The notes beneath the pieces were generated by a model that made no database searches, was not told the origin of the DNA, and was given only the letters and a program-made list of their open reading frames with translations. From Actinernus sp. WN-2022 (Eukaryota > Cnidaria > Anthozoa > Actiniaria > Actinernidae), in NCBI GenBank assembly GCA_030867875.1, contig JAOWCC010000064.1, forward strand, positions 33,254,802-33,318,801: 64,000 bases of DNA. The letters are read 5' to 3'. This document shows, piece after piece, positions 1-10,928 of the stretch. The position numbers and the translations under genes are program-made. Each line of letters starts with the position of its first letter. Positions within the stretch are counted from its first letter, which is position 1.

Positions 1-663
1 CCGAATCTCTTCAAAAATACACGAGGTGTTGAATTCCTTCGGCACTCGTTCGTCACTGCTTCCGAAGAAAAGCCACGTTCAACCACAGGCTGCCTGTGGT
101 TCAACTAGCACAGGCAGCCCATGAAAAAAAGGCTAAGGTGATCCAACCCCGGCTCGTTACAGGCTAGGTTGGCTGCAGAAACTGTCGAATTTGAGTACTT
201 ACAAAGCGAGGAAATAAGCGATGGATCGATTGAATGAGTGCTAGAGGAATGTAAGAAAGGGTTTCTGGAGGTAAAATGCTGAAAGTTTGGATTTTCGAAG
301 AATTACGAGGCTTCGAAGAGTCGCCACGTGGACTAATGGCGTCTCGTGTTTCCTGCCTTCTCAATATTTATATAGGGGAGGGAAAAAAATCCCAGAACTG
401 CCTCAAACCAGAAATAAACACATCAGTGATGAAGAGGAACAACTTCACAACACACAGGTAAGGTTTTATGACTTTATTGATCATTTTAGTACAGTTTTAG
501 ATTTTTTCTAAACATTCCCATACATTCCTTGTAAAAATCATTAGCTTGGGTTGCCTATGATCTCTCTATCATGCTAGCGTTAGGTGTCAATTAAAATCAC
601 GAGATCAATTAACAAGCAACCAATATAATCCCAACACACCCTGCCACGTGGTGTTTCGGTCTT
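1..663. other. Gene-free stretch with a small hairpin
   Basis: No convincing coding region. At 81-119 a 10-bp word (AACCACAGGC and its complement) occurs three times in alternating orientation, so two alternative hairpins can form (81-90 with 92-101, and 88-98 with 109-119). The rest is A+T-rich and unrecognised. Confidence 0.5.
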
Positions 664-672
664 GGGGTAGTA

Positions 673-728
673 TAGCCTGTTCACAGGCCCTGGATACTAA
701 AAAAACTAAAGGATCGGAGAACAGGCTA
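673..728. mobile_element. 56-bp micro-MITE, TAGCC family, 9-bp TSD
   Basis: Termini are TAGCCTGTTC and GAACAGGCTA, a perfect 10-bp inverted repeat. The element is bracketed by identical 9-bp direct repeats GGGGTAGTA at 664-672 and 729-737, as expected of a target-site duplication. Only about 36 bp lie between the termini, so it cannot encode anything and depends on a transposase elsewhere. The same ends and duplication length recur at 49187, 55389 and 60396. Confidence 0.8.
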
Positions 729-737
729 GGGGTAGTA

Positions 738-1322
738 GGAAAGGAAAGTTAAGTGGTAGTCGTAAAATAATACTTAACCAGGCAGTCCAGGGAGTAGAAA
801 GCAAATATGTTTAATACACACGTCGCAAAACTTCAACACCAACATAAACGCTTCAAAAAGGTTTTGACCTCATGTCATATGAATGCGTATACCCGAGTTC
901 CTAAAGTTTGAAATGCATTTGGACATTCTTGATTTCGAACGGCTTATGAAAAATCCGTTCAATTTTAACTAGAAGGATGTAAAGGTGAACGGCGACAAAG
1001 ATTCGCTTCAGACTGCTACGTGAGGTTACTTTCTCTTCTCTCGATCTCTAGCCTTTCTCTAAGCTCAACGAAAAAAAAACACGAGTCACCCAGCCAGCAT
1101 GAATGCCATTATCAAGCCGGGCTATTCGACAGTCATAGGTATCTTCGTTAAACTATTTAAGAAATAACCATAAACTTTCTCGCTTTTCGATGTTGGGGCG
1201 ACAAACAGCCAATCGGAGAATGCTGTAAGGTAATTAAATATTCTTCCTATCAGGAGGAAGGGACACATCTTGTCCCTAGTTCAAATCTATTGGCTCGGTA
1301 CGATCACTCAACTGACGACCGC
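738..1322. other. Gene-free stretch
   Basis: I see no gene, RNA or clear repeat here apart from short A/T runs. Confidence 0.4.
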
Positions 1323-1412
1323 TACCAGAGGTTTTCTCTCTCTTTTCTCCTTGCCGCTCCGCGGCTCGCTGCTCTTCTCTCACGGAGTCATGGAGAAAAC
1401 CTCTGGGACCAG
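1323..1412. mobile_element. Partial MITE with TACCCTGG-type right end
   Basis: A perfect 14-bp inverted repeat (CCAGAGGTTTTCTC at 1325-1338, its complement at 1393-1406) is followed by ACCAGGGTA. Read outward this is TACCCTGG, the same start as the complete element at 28328-28961. The left end lacks the outer TACCCTGGT bases, so the copy appears terminally damaged. No target duplication is visible. Confidence 0.5.
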
Positions 1413-1520
1413 GGTACAAGTAAATAGGCTGGTAAAATTCAACTATATTTTAGCTCCGTGTCTGTATACAACTTCACATACCCAGTCGCAAAACTGATGT
1501 AATGTCGTATTCCTTACTTA

Positions 1521-3795
1521 GGGGTGGACCAATAGAAATCCGGGGAGGGGGGGTGGAAAACTTTTTGTGCACGATATTTTTTTTAGCAGTGCGAGTTCTG
1601 CAAGAATTTTTTTTTAAGGCGATAGCTCTGCACGATTTTTTTTCAGTGCACATTCTATAGAGATTTTTCAAGTGTACATTCTATATATAGATTTATAGCC
1701 TGTGAATACAACCATAATATAATAATAATAATATTATTTATAGCAGAGAATCTGTCTCCGAAGAGTTTTTCAATAGAGCCCTGCATAACATAAATAAGAA
1801 ACAAAAATAAAAACACATTAATAATCTAGAGTTAAAAACTAGGCTAAAAATACATTTATATGACTAGAGCTAAAATTTATGAGGCAATTCAAAAACATGT
1901 CTTTTGACATTTTGTTTAAAAAGAGTTAGGGATTCGATTTCCCGCAACCAATTATCTAAAGTATTCCATTCACTTAAACCTTGGTACAATAAACGTTGCT
2001 TGCCATAATTAAGCTTGATTATTGGAAGTCTAAAATCGCTCTTTCTTCTTGTATTATACATGTGAATGTCACTGTTCATTAAGATATTAAAATCATAATC
2101 AATGAGCCCATTAACATACTTACAGTTCATTAACATATATTAAAATATGACGATGTACAAGACGACGTTTGGAACGAGTAGGCTAATTGAGATTTGACAA
2201 GGCTTGTGCTGAAGACGTTTAACCAGGTAAATTCAAGAATTATCTTGGCCGCCTTATTTTGCAAAATCTGAAGACCGTCTATGAGGGTTGAGTTGTATTT
2301 TTCACTCCATATTGCATCAGCGGGAGTCAAAAAGTGGACATACTAAACTATTATACAAAGTAAGGCGTGTCTCGAGGGGCAATAAGTGCCTGATACGCTT
2401 GACCAGACCAATCCTTTAGTTTACTTTAATAGATAAGGCCTCTACCAGGTCATGCGAAGTCATATGCTTATTAATTATAATACCGAGGTACTTGATATTG
2501 TCAGAGCGTTCGAGGGGCACGTTGTCTATAATGACATCGATGCTAGAGCAAGATTTCAGTTTATGTGGACTACCTATTAACATAAACTTAGATTCAGTTA
2601 GAAGTATTCGAAGTCAGGCGATGTATACGAAACCAAGGGGCCAATTTTGCCAAGTCATGATTTAAGCAATGTTTGATGTAATTGATAGAAGGACGGCGAC
2701 AGTATATCACGGTGTCATCAGCGTACATGGTCACTTGGCAATGATCTACAGGTAATAGGAAGGTCATCGACGTAAACCCAGAACAAGAGAGGACCGAGAA
2801 TACTCCCGTGTGGCACGCCAACTCCCACTGAGCACGAAAAGAACTGAGAGTCGCCTATTGCAGTTATATGGTGTCGGTTATCAAGGTAAAGGGTAAACCA
2901 ATTTACAACTTCACTGCGAGCACCAATGGCATTGAGCTTTGTCAGCAAAAGGTTGTGGTCCACAGTCACAAAAGCCTTGGATACTCCTAAGAATACCTCA
3001 CCAGTCACCTTGCCATTGTCCATGTGTTGTAGAATGTTGTCAGTGAAGTGTGCTAAGCCAATTTCAGTAGATAACCTCGGGCGGAAACCAAACTGATTAG
3101 GTGTGAGCATTTTCTCTTACGAGAGATAGCCGTAGAGTTGTTGATGTACAGCCCTTTCAAGAATCTTACTTACAGCAGGTAGAATATAATTGTAATAGGC
3201 CGTAATTGTTAAAACCAGAGCGATCGCCGGATTTAAACAGGGCCAAATCAAAAATGCATACCCCAAGATTTCATTGTCCATGATGTTTTGCACAAGACAA
3301 TACATGAAAATATTTCTATGTGCTCGAAATTACTGGCACAGACTCTGTAATCTTTGAAAATGTGGACATTGAAGTTTACTCAATGAAACCTGACGTTAAA
3401 CTCGGTTGCAAAAACTGCTGGCATCAGAGAATAATTTGAGGCTTCAGTAATTAAGGCCAGTTGATATTTCCATGACAACAGTGACTAAACTATTTTTATG
3501 AAGGTTGGGGGGGGGGGGTTGTTTTCATCTGGAAATACCTGAAAATCAGTTACACAGACTGTGTGGGTAATCTTTAGAACTATATTTTGAATTGGTAAAA
3601 CTGAATTGCTAGTATTTTTTCAAAACAAAAATTGAACAATGCAACGGTTGCTTTGCAAAAAAAATTTTGTGTGCCTTAGTGCTTTGCAGGAATTATTTTT
3701 TGGGACATTTAGCCTTGCACGATTTTTTTTTTTGGACTCCCCCTCCCAGGTTTTTTTTTGGACCCCCCCTCCCAGGATTTCTAATGGTCCACCCC
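1521..3795. mobile_element. PIF/Harbinger-like element (TTA target duplication) with a LINE inside
   Basis: The ends are inverted repeats starting GGGGTGGACC, continuing with an A/G-rich block and then similar subterminal runs of T with GCACGA words. TTA flanks both ends (1518-1520 and 3796-3798). A three-base TTA/TAA duplication with G-rich ends is characteristic of PIF/Harbinger elements. No Harbinger transposase or Myb-like protein is present. Most of the 2.3 kb interior is a broken LINE on the minus strand, so the element probably acquired it by insertion. Confidence 0.65.
1715..3305 (-). pseudogene. Non-LTR retrotransposon reverse transcriptase, broken
   Basis: Successive minus-strand pieces match the reverse transcriptase of jockey/CR1-like LINEs in order. 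At 3117-3305 there is a segment like SKILERAVHQQLYGYL. At 2718-3110 are fingers and palm (NQFGFRP, SKAFVTVDH for the usual SKAFDTVDH, GVPHGSILGPLLF). At 2594-2821 is the catalytic loop MYADDT. At 1870-2330 is the C-terminal region (LQILQNKAAKIIL, then WNTL near the end). The pieces lie in different frames with stops between, so it is inactive. An ATT-rich tract near 1715-1737 fits the LINE 3-prime tail. It lies wholly inside the PIF/Harbinger-like ends. Confidence 0.85.
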
Positions 3796-3798
3796 TTA

Positions 3799-4611
3799 GC
3801 TTATACAACCCCTGAAGGTTCGTTCTACTGAACCGAAATGTAGTGTAAAATAAACCGTCCGATCAGCCTTGCAGTCTTCATATGTGATAGGACATTAGTT
3901 GACATTCAAGTAATTCGAAACACGACCAGCGGTTATGTTCTGTCTGTTTTCCACTATAGGAAATCCCACATTTTTTTGCAAACCGCGAACCGAAACCGGA
4001 AATTGATTATTTGTCGTCGCGTTTAATATCATGATGTTAAGTTTAGTACTATTATTATCTCGCATGACCCCAACGTAGCGATAATTATATACAGCAGAAG
4101 CCACATCCTCCACGACATTTCAATTGAGATGAAAAATAATTCGAATTAAATTCACAAATGGAATCAAGCACCATTAAGGAATAGCCATTTATGATATAGG
4201 CGGCAACTCCCTTTATGTAGCAGAGTGTCTATATATGAATTCCACTGAATTACATGGATCTTCATTAAAAGTGACGCCTAGTAATTTAAGTGAGGTTTTC
4301 TTTCTATTGTAGGTACTGGATCAGGTAAAGGCTTTCGTGCCCGAGGGGGGTTCTTCCTATATTCGGCTGGTAGGGGTGATCGTCGTATTTATTAGGGTTT
4401 CGGAAATCGGCGATTTAGTATTTTTTAGAGGTTTTCCAACCGAAATCCATTTTTCAGGGTGATTTTTAGACCATGAAGTACATTTTAGAGTGGGAAATGT
4501 GTCACGGTTTGGTATTTTTTAGGGTATTTTTCGAGATTTTCCCACGGTCACCCCTACCATTTTTACCTTGAAGAACACCCCCCCACCCCCCGGATTTCAT
4601 GTTCCGCCCCT
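3799..4611. other. Gene-free stretch, repeat-like in its second half
   Basis: Nothing codes here. From about 4330 the sequence becomes G/T-rich, repeats words such as GTATTTTTTAG, and ends in C-runs near 4577-4595. It resembles a degenerate repeat, but I could not pair two ends. Confidence 0.35.
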
Positions 4612-4902
4612 AACCACCATCTCCCATATTTTACTAATATCATTCACCATAATGGCAAACAATACAGGGCCAAGAACAGTCCTTTGAAGAACACCACTAT
4701 TAATACTGACAAACTCTGTGGACACGCCATCTACAACAACCCTTTGTTTTCTGTTACTAAGGAAACTGATGGCCCAGTTGATGACTGACAGTTTTCGTCG
4801 ACTAGCCCTGCGCTCCCGGCTGAAAAAATTGAACCCAAGCTGACCTGGCTTCGTCATAACCTTCAACGTAATCCATGTGGGATCACGTATTTCAAACTGC
4901 AC
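4612..4902 (-). pseudogene. LINE reverse transcriptase fragment
   Basis: The minus strand encodes a short palm-region segment: INWAISFLSNRKQRVVVDG followed by a degenerate GVxQxTVLGPVLFAIMVNDI. These are the conserved motifs just before the catalytic YADD box in non-LTR reverse transcriptases. The YADD box and everything after it are missing, and the normal GVPQG reads as GVLQR. It is a truncated remnant of a different LINE copy from the one at 1715-3305. Confidence 0.75.
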
Positions 4903-5150
4903 GTTTTTCTCTTATTTCTCAAACCCGCTTCTTCCATGTGGGATACTTAAAACCATATACGCATGATCATTAAATATTTAGTGAAGCACATAGTTACATT
5001 GTGTTTTAATGCTATATTCTTCTCAAAAACAACACAATTATCCCCAGGGGAAGTCAAGGTCATTCAATCGAGCATTAAAACATTTTCGAAAGCAACTCAA
5101 CTGCGACGTCTTTCGCTGAATCCGAAGTGAGGACCTACACAGCCAAACGA

Positions 5151-5330
5151 TTAAGAATGAAAAGTCCGAGGATTGCAGCAAAGCTGATATACAACATAAA
5201 ATTCTAACACAAAGCACTATGGTTAGCTAGGCCTATCAGAATAGTCAGGCCTACCTAACCGTAGTGCTTTGTGTTAGAATTTTACGCTGTATATCAGCTT
5301 TGCTGTAGTCTTCGGACTTTTCATTCTTAA
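5151..5330. repeat. Near-perfect 180-bp hairpin
   Basis: The sequence from TTAAGAATGAAAAGTCC at 5151 is mirrored by its complement ending at 5330, with arms of about 89 bp, a handful of mismatches and almost no loop (centre near 5240). It has no coding potential. It could be a foldback MITE or, if transcribed, a long double-stranded RNA or small-RNA precursor. No clear flanking duplication was found. Confidence 0.8.
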
Positions 5331-5429
5331 TATTTTCACAAAGCCATAGATTGGGCTACCTGTGGTTCGATATGGTCTCTACACTTCACTCCGTATAGTA
5401 GAATTGGCTGAATTAAGGAGTTGAAAAGT

Positions 5430-6120
5430 TATATATGTTCTAAAGTGATCTTCAACTTCTTTGCGGAGTTTGAATAAGGCTTTTGGCGCTGTTTGGCTAA
5501 GGTGAGGTTTCCGAATACACTGAAGGTTAGGCCCAGGTATTTATACGAAGTCACATTTTTCAGAATTATCTTATTAAAGTTAAAGTATAATTATTCATGC
5601 TCTTCTCCGTGTTATTAAAAATCAAAATTTTAGTTTTATCCATATTAACTGCCAGATTATTGAGGCTACAATAGTCATTTAATTTATTCCGGTATTGCTG
5701 CATGCCTTGAGCAGAATTTGCAAGTATTACTAAATCATCGGCATATAGCAGGCAACTAACTGGTTTCTTTTTTAAAGTTAACCTGTTCTGATACTTTGGT
5801 TTGGTCCATTTAAACAGTGTGGGGGGCTGAGCATACACCCCTGTTTCACACCAAAGTGGCAACCAAAATCTTCAGATACTCTGTACCCAGTCTTACGGCA
5901 GTAGTATCGTTTGAAATATTGATTCTATAATGCGGCGAAACAACATTTCCTCGGATACCGGATATATAGAGTTTGCTTAACGGTTTGTCCCTCGACGCGC
6001 TATCGAATGCTTTTTTAAAATCTACAAAACATCTTTTTTAGTTTGGCTTTGACATATTTATCTATGATAGTTTTTAGGACAAAGATACTATCCGCGGTAC
6101 TGTGTTTTTTCGAAAGCCTC
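5430..6120 (-). pseudogene. LINE reverse transcriptase, degenerate
   Basis: The minus strand from about 6120 down to 5430 reads as a reverse transcriptase of another LINE clade, with in-frame stops and shifts. Remnants of the FDS-type palm motif are followed by a block like GCMLSPP. The longest open piece (5566-5862) carries CLLYADDLVILANSAQGMQQ and then NLAVNMDKTKILIF. YADD is the catalytic motif, and the following block is typical of LINEs with a long thumb. No endonuclease domain is present. It is inactive. Confidence 0.8.
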
Positions 6121-6149
6121 CTCGACTTTCTTGATGATTCCTTTTTTTA

Positions 6150-6942
6150 CCGAAGAACATTGGTGTTACATTTGATAGTACTATGAATCTTGAGAGTCAC
6201 ATTAAGGAGGTCTGTAAGATCTCCTTCTATCATATTAGGAACATTGCCAAGATCAGACGTTTCCTAAGTTTTGACTCTACTAAGACGTTGATTAATGCTT
6301 TTGTTATATCTAGAATTGATAACTGTAATGGATTATTGTATGGTCTGCCAGGTCATCTCATACAACGTTTACAATACGTGCTTAATTCTGCTGCAAGGCT
6401 AATAATGATGTCACGCAAGTGTGATCACATCACACCTCTGCTTTATGAATTGCACTGGCTCCCAGTGGAGCAGCGCATAACTATCAAGATTCTACTTTAT
6501 ACATATAAGATAGTTAATGGTGTTGCACCTGCTTACTTAAGTGAGTTGCTAGAGCTATATGTTCCGGCACGCGCTCTAAGGTCGGCTGAGAAGCTGCTGC
6601 TTCAGCAACCGGCTCACCGTCTGACATCTTATGGTGCTAGGCCGGCGTTTTCTGTTTGCGCGCCAAGATTATGGAACAATCTTCCAGTAGATATTAGGAG
6701 AAGTGACTCTATTCAGACTTTTAAATATAAGCTAAAGACACATTTATTCAAATTAGCATTTTATTAATACATACAAGTGTTTTACATACAAGTTGTTTCA
6801 GCTGTAAATGAGTTCCCTAGATTTATCCTAGATATTGTACATTAGATTTCTATTTTTATTTTATTTTTACAACAATGTAAAGCGCATTCGGGCATGCAAT
6901 GGAGAATGCGCTATATAAATATATATTATTATTATTATTTTA
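6150..6942 (+). mobile_element. 5-prime-truncated L2/CR1-like LINE, 3-prime end
   Basis: An open segment at 6183-6767 encodes the C-terminal part of a LINE ORF2: ESHIKEVCKISFYHIRNI, then a region like LINAFVISRIDNCNGLLYG, then WLPVEQRITIKILLYTYK, ending in PRLWNNLPVDIRRSDSIQTF and a stop. This follows the catalytic domain in L2/CR1 elements. The 3-prime untranslated region ends with a GCGCATTCGGGC / GAATGCGC stem and GCGCTATATAAAT, then an ATT microsatellite at 6922-6940. That is the usual 3-prime end of L2-like elements. Truncation upstream of about 6150 is normal for incomplete reverse transcription. Confidence 0.85.
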
Positions 6943-7544
6943 ACTATGGGCTGAGTTGATTTTGCCGCTTTTAAGGGCCTCGTTTAGAATGTTGTCCCTT
7001 CTTCCCGGAGACTTTTTATTGTTTAATTTTTTGATTTCGTATTCCAGTTCTTCGTCAGTGACTAGGCGATCCAGCTCTTCGCTCTTGTTATTCATCCCAT
7101 TGTCGTCATGTCCCCACAGTTATTGTCCTTTGAGTATGCACCTAACTAAAATTAAAGTCTATGTTCAACTGAAGTTCGCTTTTTGCCTCATTCTTTCCCT
7201 AAACACTTGTGCATACCGCCAGTAATGCTTCGTGTTCCTTCGTGTCCTTCTCACACTGCGAAAATCATACGATTTGATATCGGTTTCTTGATTTTTCCGG
7301 TCACAAACATCATCGCCATCATATCGGCCGGCTAATTGAGATTGAGTGACACGGCTTCCACTCTCCGCAACAACTCGTTCCTGCGCATGCGCATCCTCGA
7401 CTCCTTACTGGAGTCTTACTGCGCATGCTCGACGAAAATTTGGACAAGGGCAAATTAGAGCCACAGGAAGCCCAAGCTGTATAATGAGCGCGTGCGCGTA
7501 AACAACCAATTAAACTCTTGGCTATACACCATACAACACTTTAT
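6943..7544. other. Gene-free stretch
   Basis: No gene is seen. Around 7380-7440 the words TGCGCATGCTCGACGAAAAT match the terminal region of the element at 49416-51175, so a small remnant of that family probably lies here. Confidence 0.4.
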
Positions 7545-7713
7545 GAAAATGGCTGCATTTGAGTTTTCCCTCTCAAAATAACAGATAGCAGGTGATGGTC
7601 TCTTGCAGGGTTAATTTAGAAAAGCTTATTTTTGTAACTCTTCTATATTACTTCATCATCAAATTACAAGTAATGCAGCTCGGGTCGTACTAGCACGAGG
7701 AAGTACGTTGATA

Positions 7714-9837
7714 CTATGCAAACATGTACGTTAGTTTTCCTGTGAATTTGTCGAGAACAGCAATACAACCCTCTGGAGTCACTGCTAAACAGCAGAAAAA
7801 ACTAAACTGTAGCTCTTCAGTAACTTTGACCGAACGTACATGTGATCCGTCACATGTATAAATCTCCAACATGCCAACGCCATCGCGCATAATAGTGTTG
7901 ACAACTATCTGCTTTGATTGAGGGTTATGTACAACTGCATATGGGCCATCATCACAATTCACTTTGATTTCGTTGATCAACTGACCATCCTCACTGAATA
8001 CAAAGATAGCATTTTTCTCTGGACAGGTTATCAACGCACGGAGTCCATCATCAGTTGTTGTCATGTCCCATATTCTCATATCCTCGGACACACCTGACAG
8101 TTTAAAGGACTTGTGGATTTCCCCACCGTCAGGTTCAATGTCATAGATGAATACTGAATCACCAATTAGCAGATTTCCATGACGGTTAAAAGCTATTTGT
8201 GCATAATTAATATCAAACCAACCTTCAGTTTTAATGGTTTGTAAATGTTCGCCCAATTTACTGTAGACAATAATTGGGGAATTATAATTACAAACTGGCT
8301 GCGGAAAGAAAAGGACGTACATCTTGTCTGATAACTTGTCGATAACTATTCTCAATGGCTTCAACGTCAGCTCATGATCAGGTGGAGCACCAAACGAAAA
8401 CATGAAATCACCATCCCTGCTGAACACTTTTACGTCACCAGCACCTCTATCACAAATGACAATGTTACCTTCACTTGTCACCGCCACGTCAGTTGCACGA
8501 ATAAGCCCCGGGGGGGGGGGGACTCCCCATAAAAATAGACGGGGGTGCTCGACGTGAGAAATGAAATTCACCCCTAAAAGATAGCAATATGGGCGTGGCT
8601 CACAAAAAAATTACCCCTAAAAGATAGCACTCCAAAAGACAAATTTGTGCAAACTAAAGGAAATAAGAGACAAAGCTCTGCCCCATAACCTCGTCTTTAA
8701 TATTCGGATGGATCAAACTCTATATCGAAGCCGTAAATACCGATTCAACTTGTGGGGTCTCATGCTCGAGGATCCAGCGCTATTTTTTCTCGGCCACAAA
8801 AATTTTGGGTCTCGGAGACCCCTAAAAGATAGCAGACCTTTGGAAGACCCCTAAGAGATAGCACTGCTTACGATTTTAACCCCTAAAAGATAGGTCGAGC
8901 ACCCCCGTCTATTTTTATGGGGAGTCCCCCCCCCCCCCCGGGGAATAAGCCTCTCTTCAACAGGCCTTTCTTTGTTCCCGAGATCCAGGATTTTAGAATA
9001 TTCTATACTTAAAGAAATGGGATGAGAGTGTTTTCTTTTTGTAAAAGTGTCTAGATCATGGACAGGCACTGTTCTCCCTCGGCACAAACACTCATATTTC
9101 CACACAACAAAGTTCACTTCGGCTACATTTGATATCAACTCACTTCGTTCCTCGTCTCCATTCAAGCACCAGTTCTTTACCTTTCCCAGTCCTCCAACCC
9201 GTGTAAGAGCTTCGGCTACTTGTGGTAGACTGTTGAGTTTTTCAACACAAAGCTTGCATTCCTCAGCAACAGAAACAGTCATCGCACCTATGTTCTCTAA
9301 GATAGTAGCGATGACTCGAATCTTGAGAGCTAAAACTCGGTCGGGAGGAGAGAGACTTTCATCGCTGTAGGCTTTAGTTGCTTCCCTCCTGGAGTCTTCA
9401 AATCGCTTCTTGCATTCTTTGAGGCTACGTATGGCTTCAGGGCTGAAATCGTCGAGTTGAACATCTCCTAAACGAGATAGCAATTCTTCCATTCGCCCTG
9501 AACTCACCCGCTCAAGCCGCTGCGAAGCTGCTAAAGCTACTTCTGTCTCACGCTCTTCATGACTATCATGGTCTGACTTGGACTCTAGCTGCTCGAAGAA
9601 GTGATACAAGTACGAAACTCCTCCTTCTAAGAACTCAACACTCGCCAGCAAAGTTGCTCTACTTTGTGCCTCGAGTTTATATTTGATATCGTTCAGCTCG
9701 CGACTGATCAGCTTGCCTATCTTCTGGTCTGCTACATCTCTTTCAATCAGACGCTTCGCCGCTGCGTCTCGAAGTTTGTTGAAGATTAATTGTAGACCAA
9801 AAGAAGCACAGCTAACTACAGTAGAAACAACAACCAT
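7714..9837 (-). pseudogene. NHL-repeat protein, copy 1, interrupted by a MITE
   Basis: Single-exon minus-strand gene. The first part (9837 to about 8952) starts MVVVSTVVSCASFGLQLIF, a hydrophobic N-terminus, and continues as a mostly helical, charged region (KLRDAAAKRLIERDVADQK, then many E/K/R residues). The second part (about 8499 to 7714) is a beta-propeller-like region with NHL-type units such as VAVTSEGNIVICDRGAGDVK followed by VFSRDGDFMFSFG, and again VFSEDGQLINEIKVN near the end. Related proteins use the propeller to bind RNA or protein, but no RING or B-box is present here. A 436-bp insertion at 8508-8943 separates VEERLI from RATDVAV and adds stops. Apart from that both halves are fully open, so the lesion is recent or polymorphic. 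Copy 2 at 26906-29267 is about the same length. The physiological role is unknown. Confidence 0.75.
8508..8943. mobile_element. 436-bp MITE with G/C-run ends, probable 8-bp TSD
   Basis: Ends are a run of C then G followed by GACTCCCCATAAAAATAGAC and a GGGGGTGCTCGAC block, mirrored at 8894-8943. Identical AATAAGCC lies on both sides (8500-8507 and 8944-8951). The exact boundary is uncertain by two bases because of the C/G runs. Alignment to NHL copy 2, which lacks it, proves insertion. Five copies of a word like CCCCTAAAAGATAGCA lie inside. The 8-bp duplication would fit hAT-type transposition. Confidence 0.8.
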
Positions 9838-10480
9838 TTTTTTAACTTGATAACAAAAGCAGTGGATATAACTAGGAGCGAGAAACGATTTTAGACTGCT
9901 AGCTCCCTACTTTCTGTGAATAACTATCAATAGTAGGTATATGGTTCTAATTCAGAGACGTTTAGGAATTTATGGTTTCGCTTCGCGGCATGGCATTCAA
10001 ATTATTGGAGTGTAAGTATATCGGCCGAATCGACAGTATATCAAACAGGAACTTGTCCTAAAATATAGTTTAACGCTTCTGTTTCAGGCAATAGCTATGA
10101 TAACAGTCAGTAAGTACAGTATACCCGGCAATTTATACATCACTGCACTCCCGGATAGCACTGTAGTGCTAGTGGATATTGTGCCTGGTCCAGTATTAGT
10201 ATTCAACTTAGTGTCTCAATCAATATTATCCTAGAACCAATAGTATTACAATAAATATGAAATATTGATACCCCGGCACCTTTCACATATGTATTAAGGT
10301 CTGCAGGCAGCTTTATAAGTGGCTGGCATTATTAACATTTGGCCCTGTGACTCGGTGCAATTTTATGGATGAAACTTTCGTGCAACGACGTTGCGAGGAA
10401 AAACAATCACGAGAGGTGTTTAATACGGTGCAATGGCTCCGATGTTTTGTTCACTGATTCTCATGTAAGTGCCCAAGACA
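9838..10480. repeat. Duplicated upstream flank of NHL copy 1
   Basis: The region upstream of copy 1 is homologous to the flank of copy 2. The words AGCTCCCTACTTTCT to GACGTTTAGGAA (about 9899-9971) match 29928-30003. The words AGTTTAACGCT, TTTCAGG and CAGCTTTATAA with CACGAGAGGTGTT (about 10067-10440) match 42676-42860 and 43612-43770. The duplication therefore covers promoter and gene, and in copy 2 it is split by 12.6 kb of transposons. No TATA box could be assigned with confidence. From 10480 to 10928 I see nothing further. Confidence 0.7.
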
Positions 10481-10928
10481 AAACATTTTTCTCGTAAATC
10501 CGTTAGTAATGATTGCAAATGTGAAGGCATATTCTAAACTTTATTGTCCCAAAACAAGACAGTCATGTCTCCATTTCCACCTGAGATATCTAGAACTTTG
10601 TAATGGTTATTCATTATCAAAAAGTAATGCCTTTTCAGCAATAAAGGGTATAATATGGTATAAAAATATGAGAAAGCAGTCTTAATTTCTTATTCTTAAA
10701 ATATTGCCAAAAGTTAAGGGATATCCAGATTCAGTACATTTTCAACATAACAGCGTCATAATTTCAGAAATATCACAATTTCATTTTAATAACGTTGCCT
10801 TTAAAACCACTCAAGCATTGCATTTTTTTTTATTTCCCTTGGAGTAAAACTCTTAACGTGATGAAATATTTCGTACTTTGATTTTAACATATATCCACCA
10901 TCATTTTAAGAACCCCTGCGTGTTTAAC

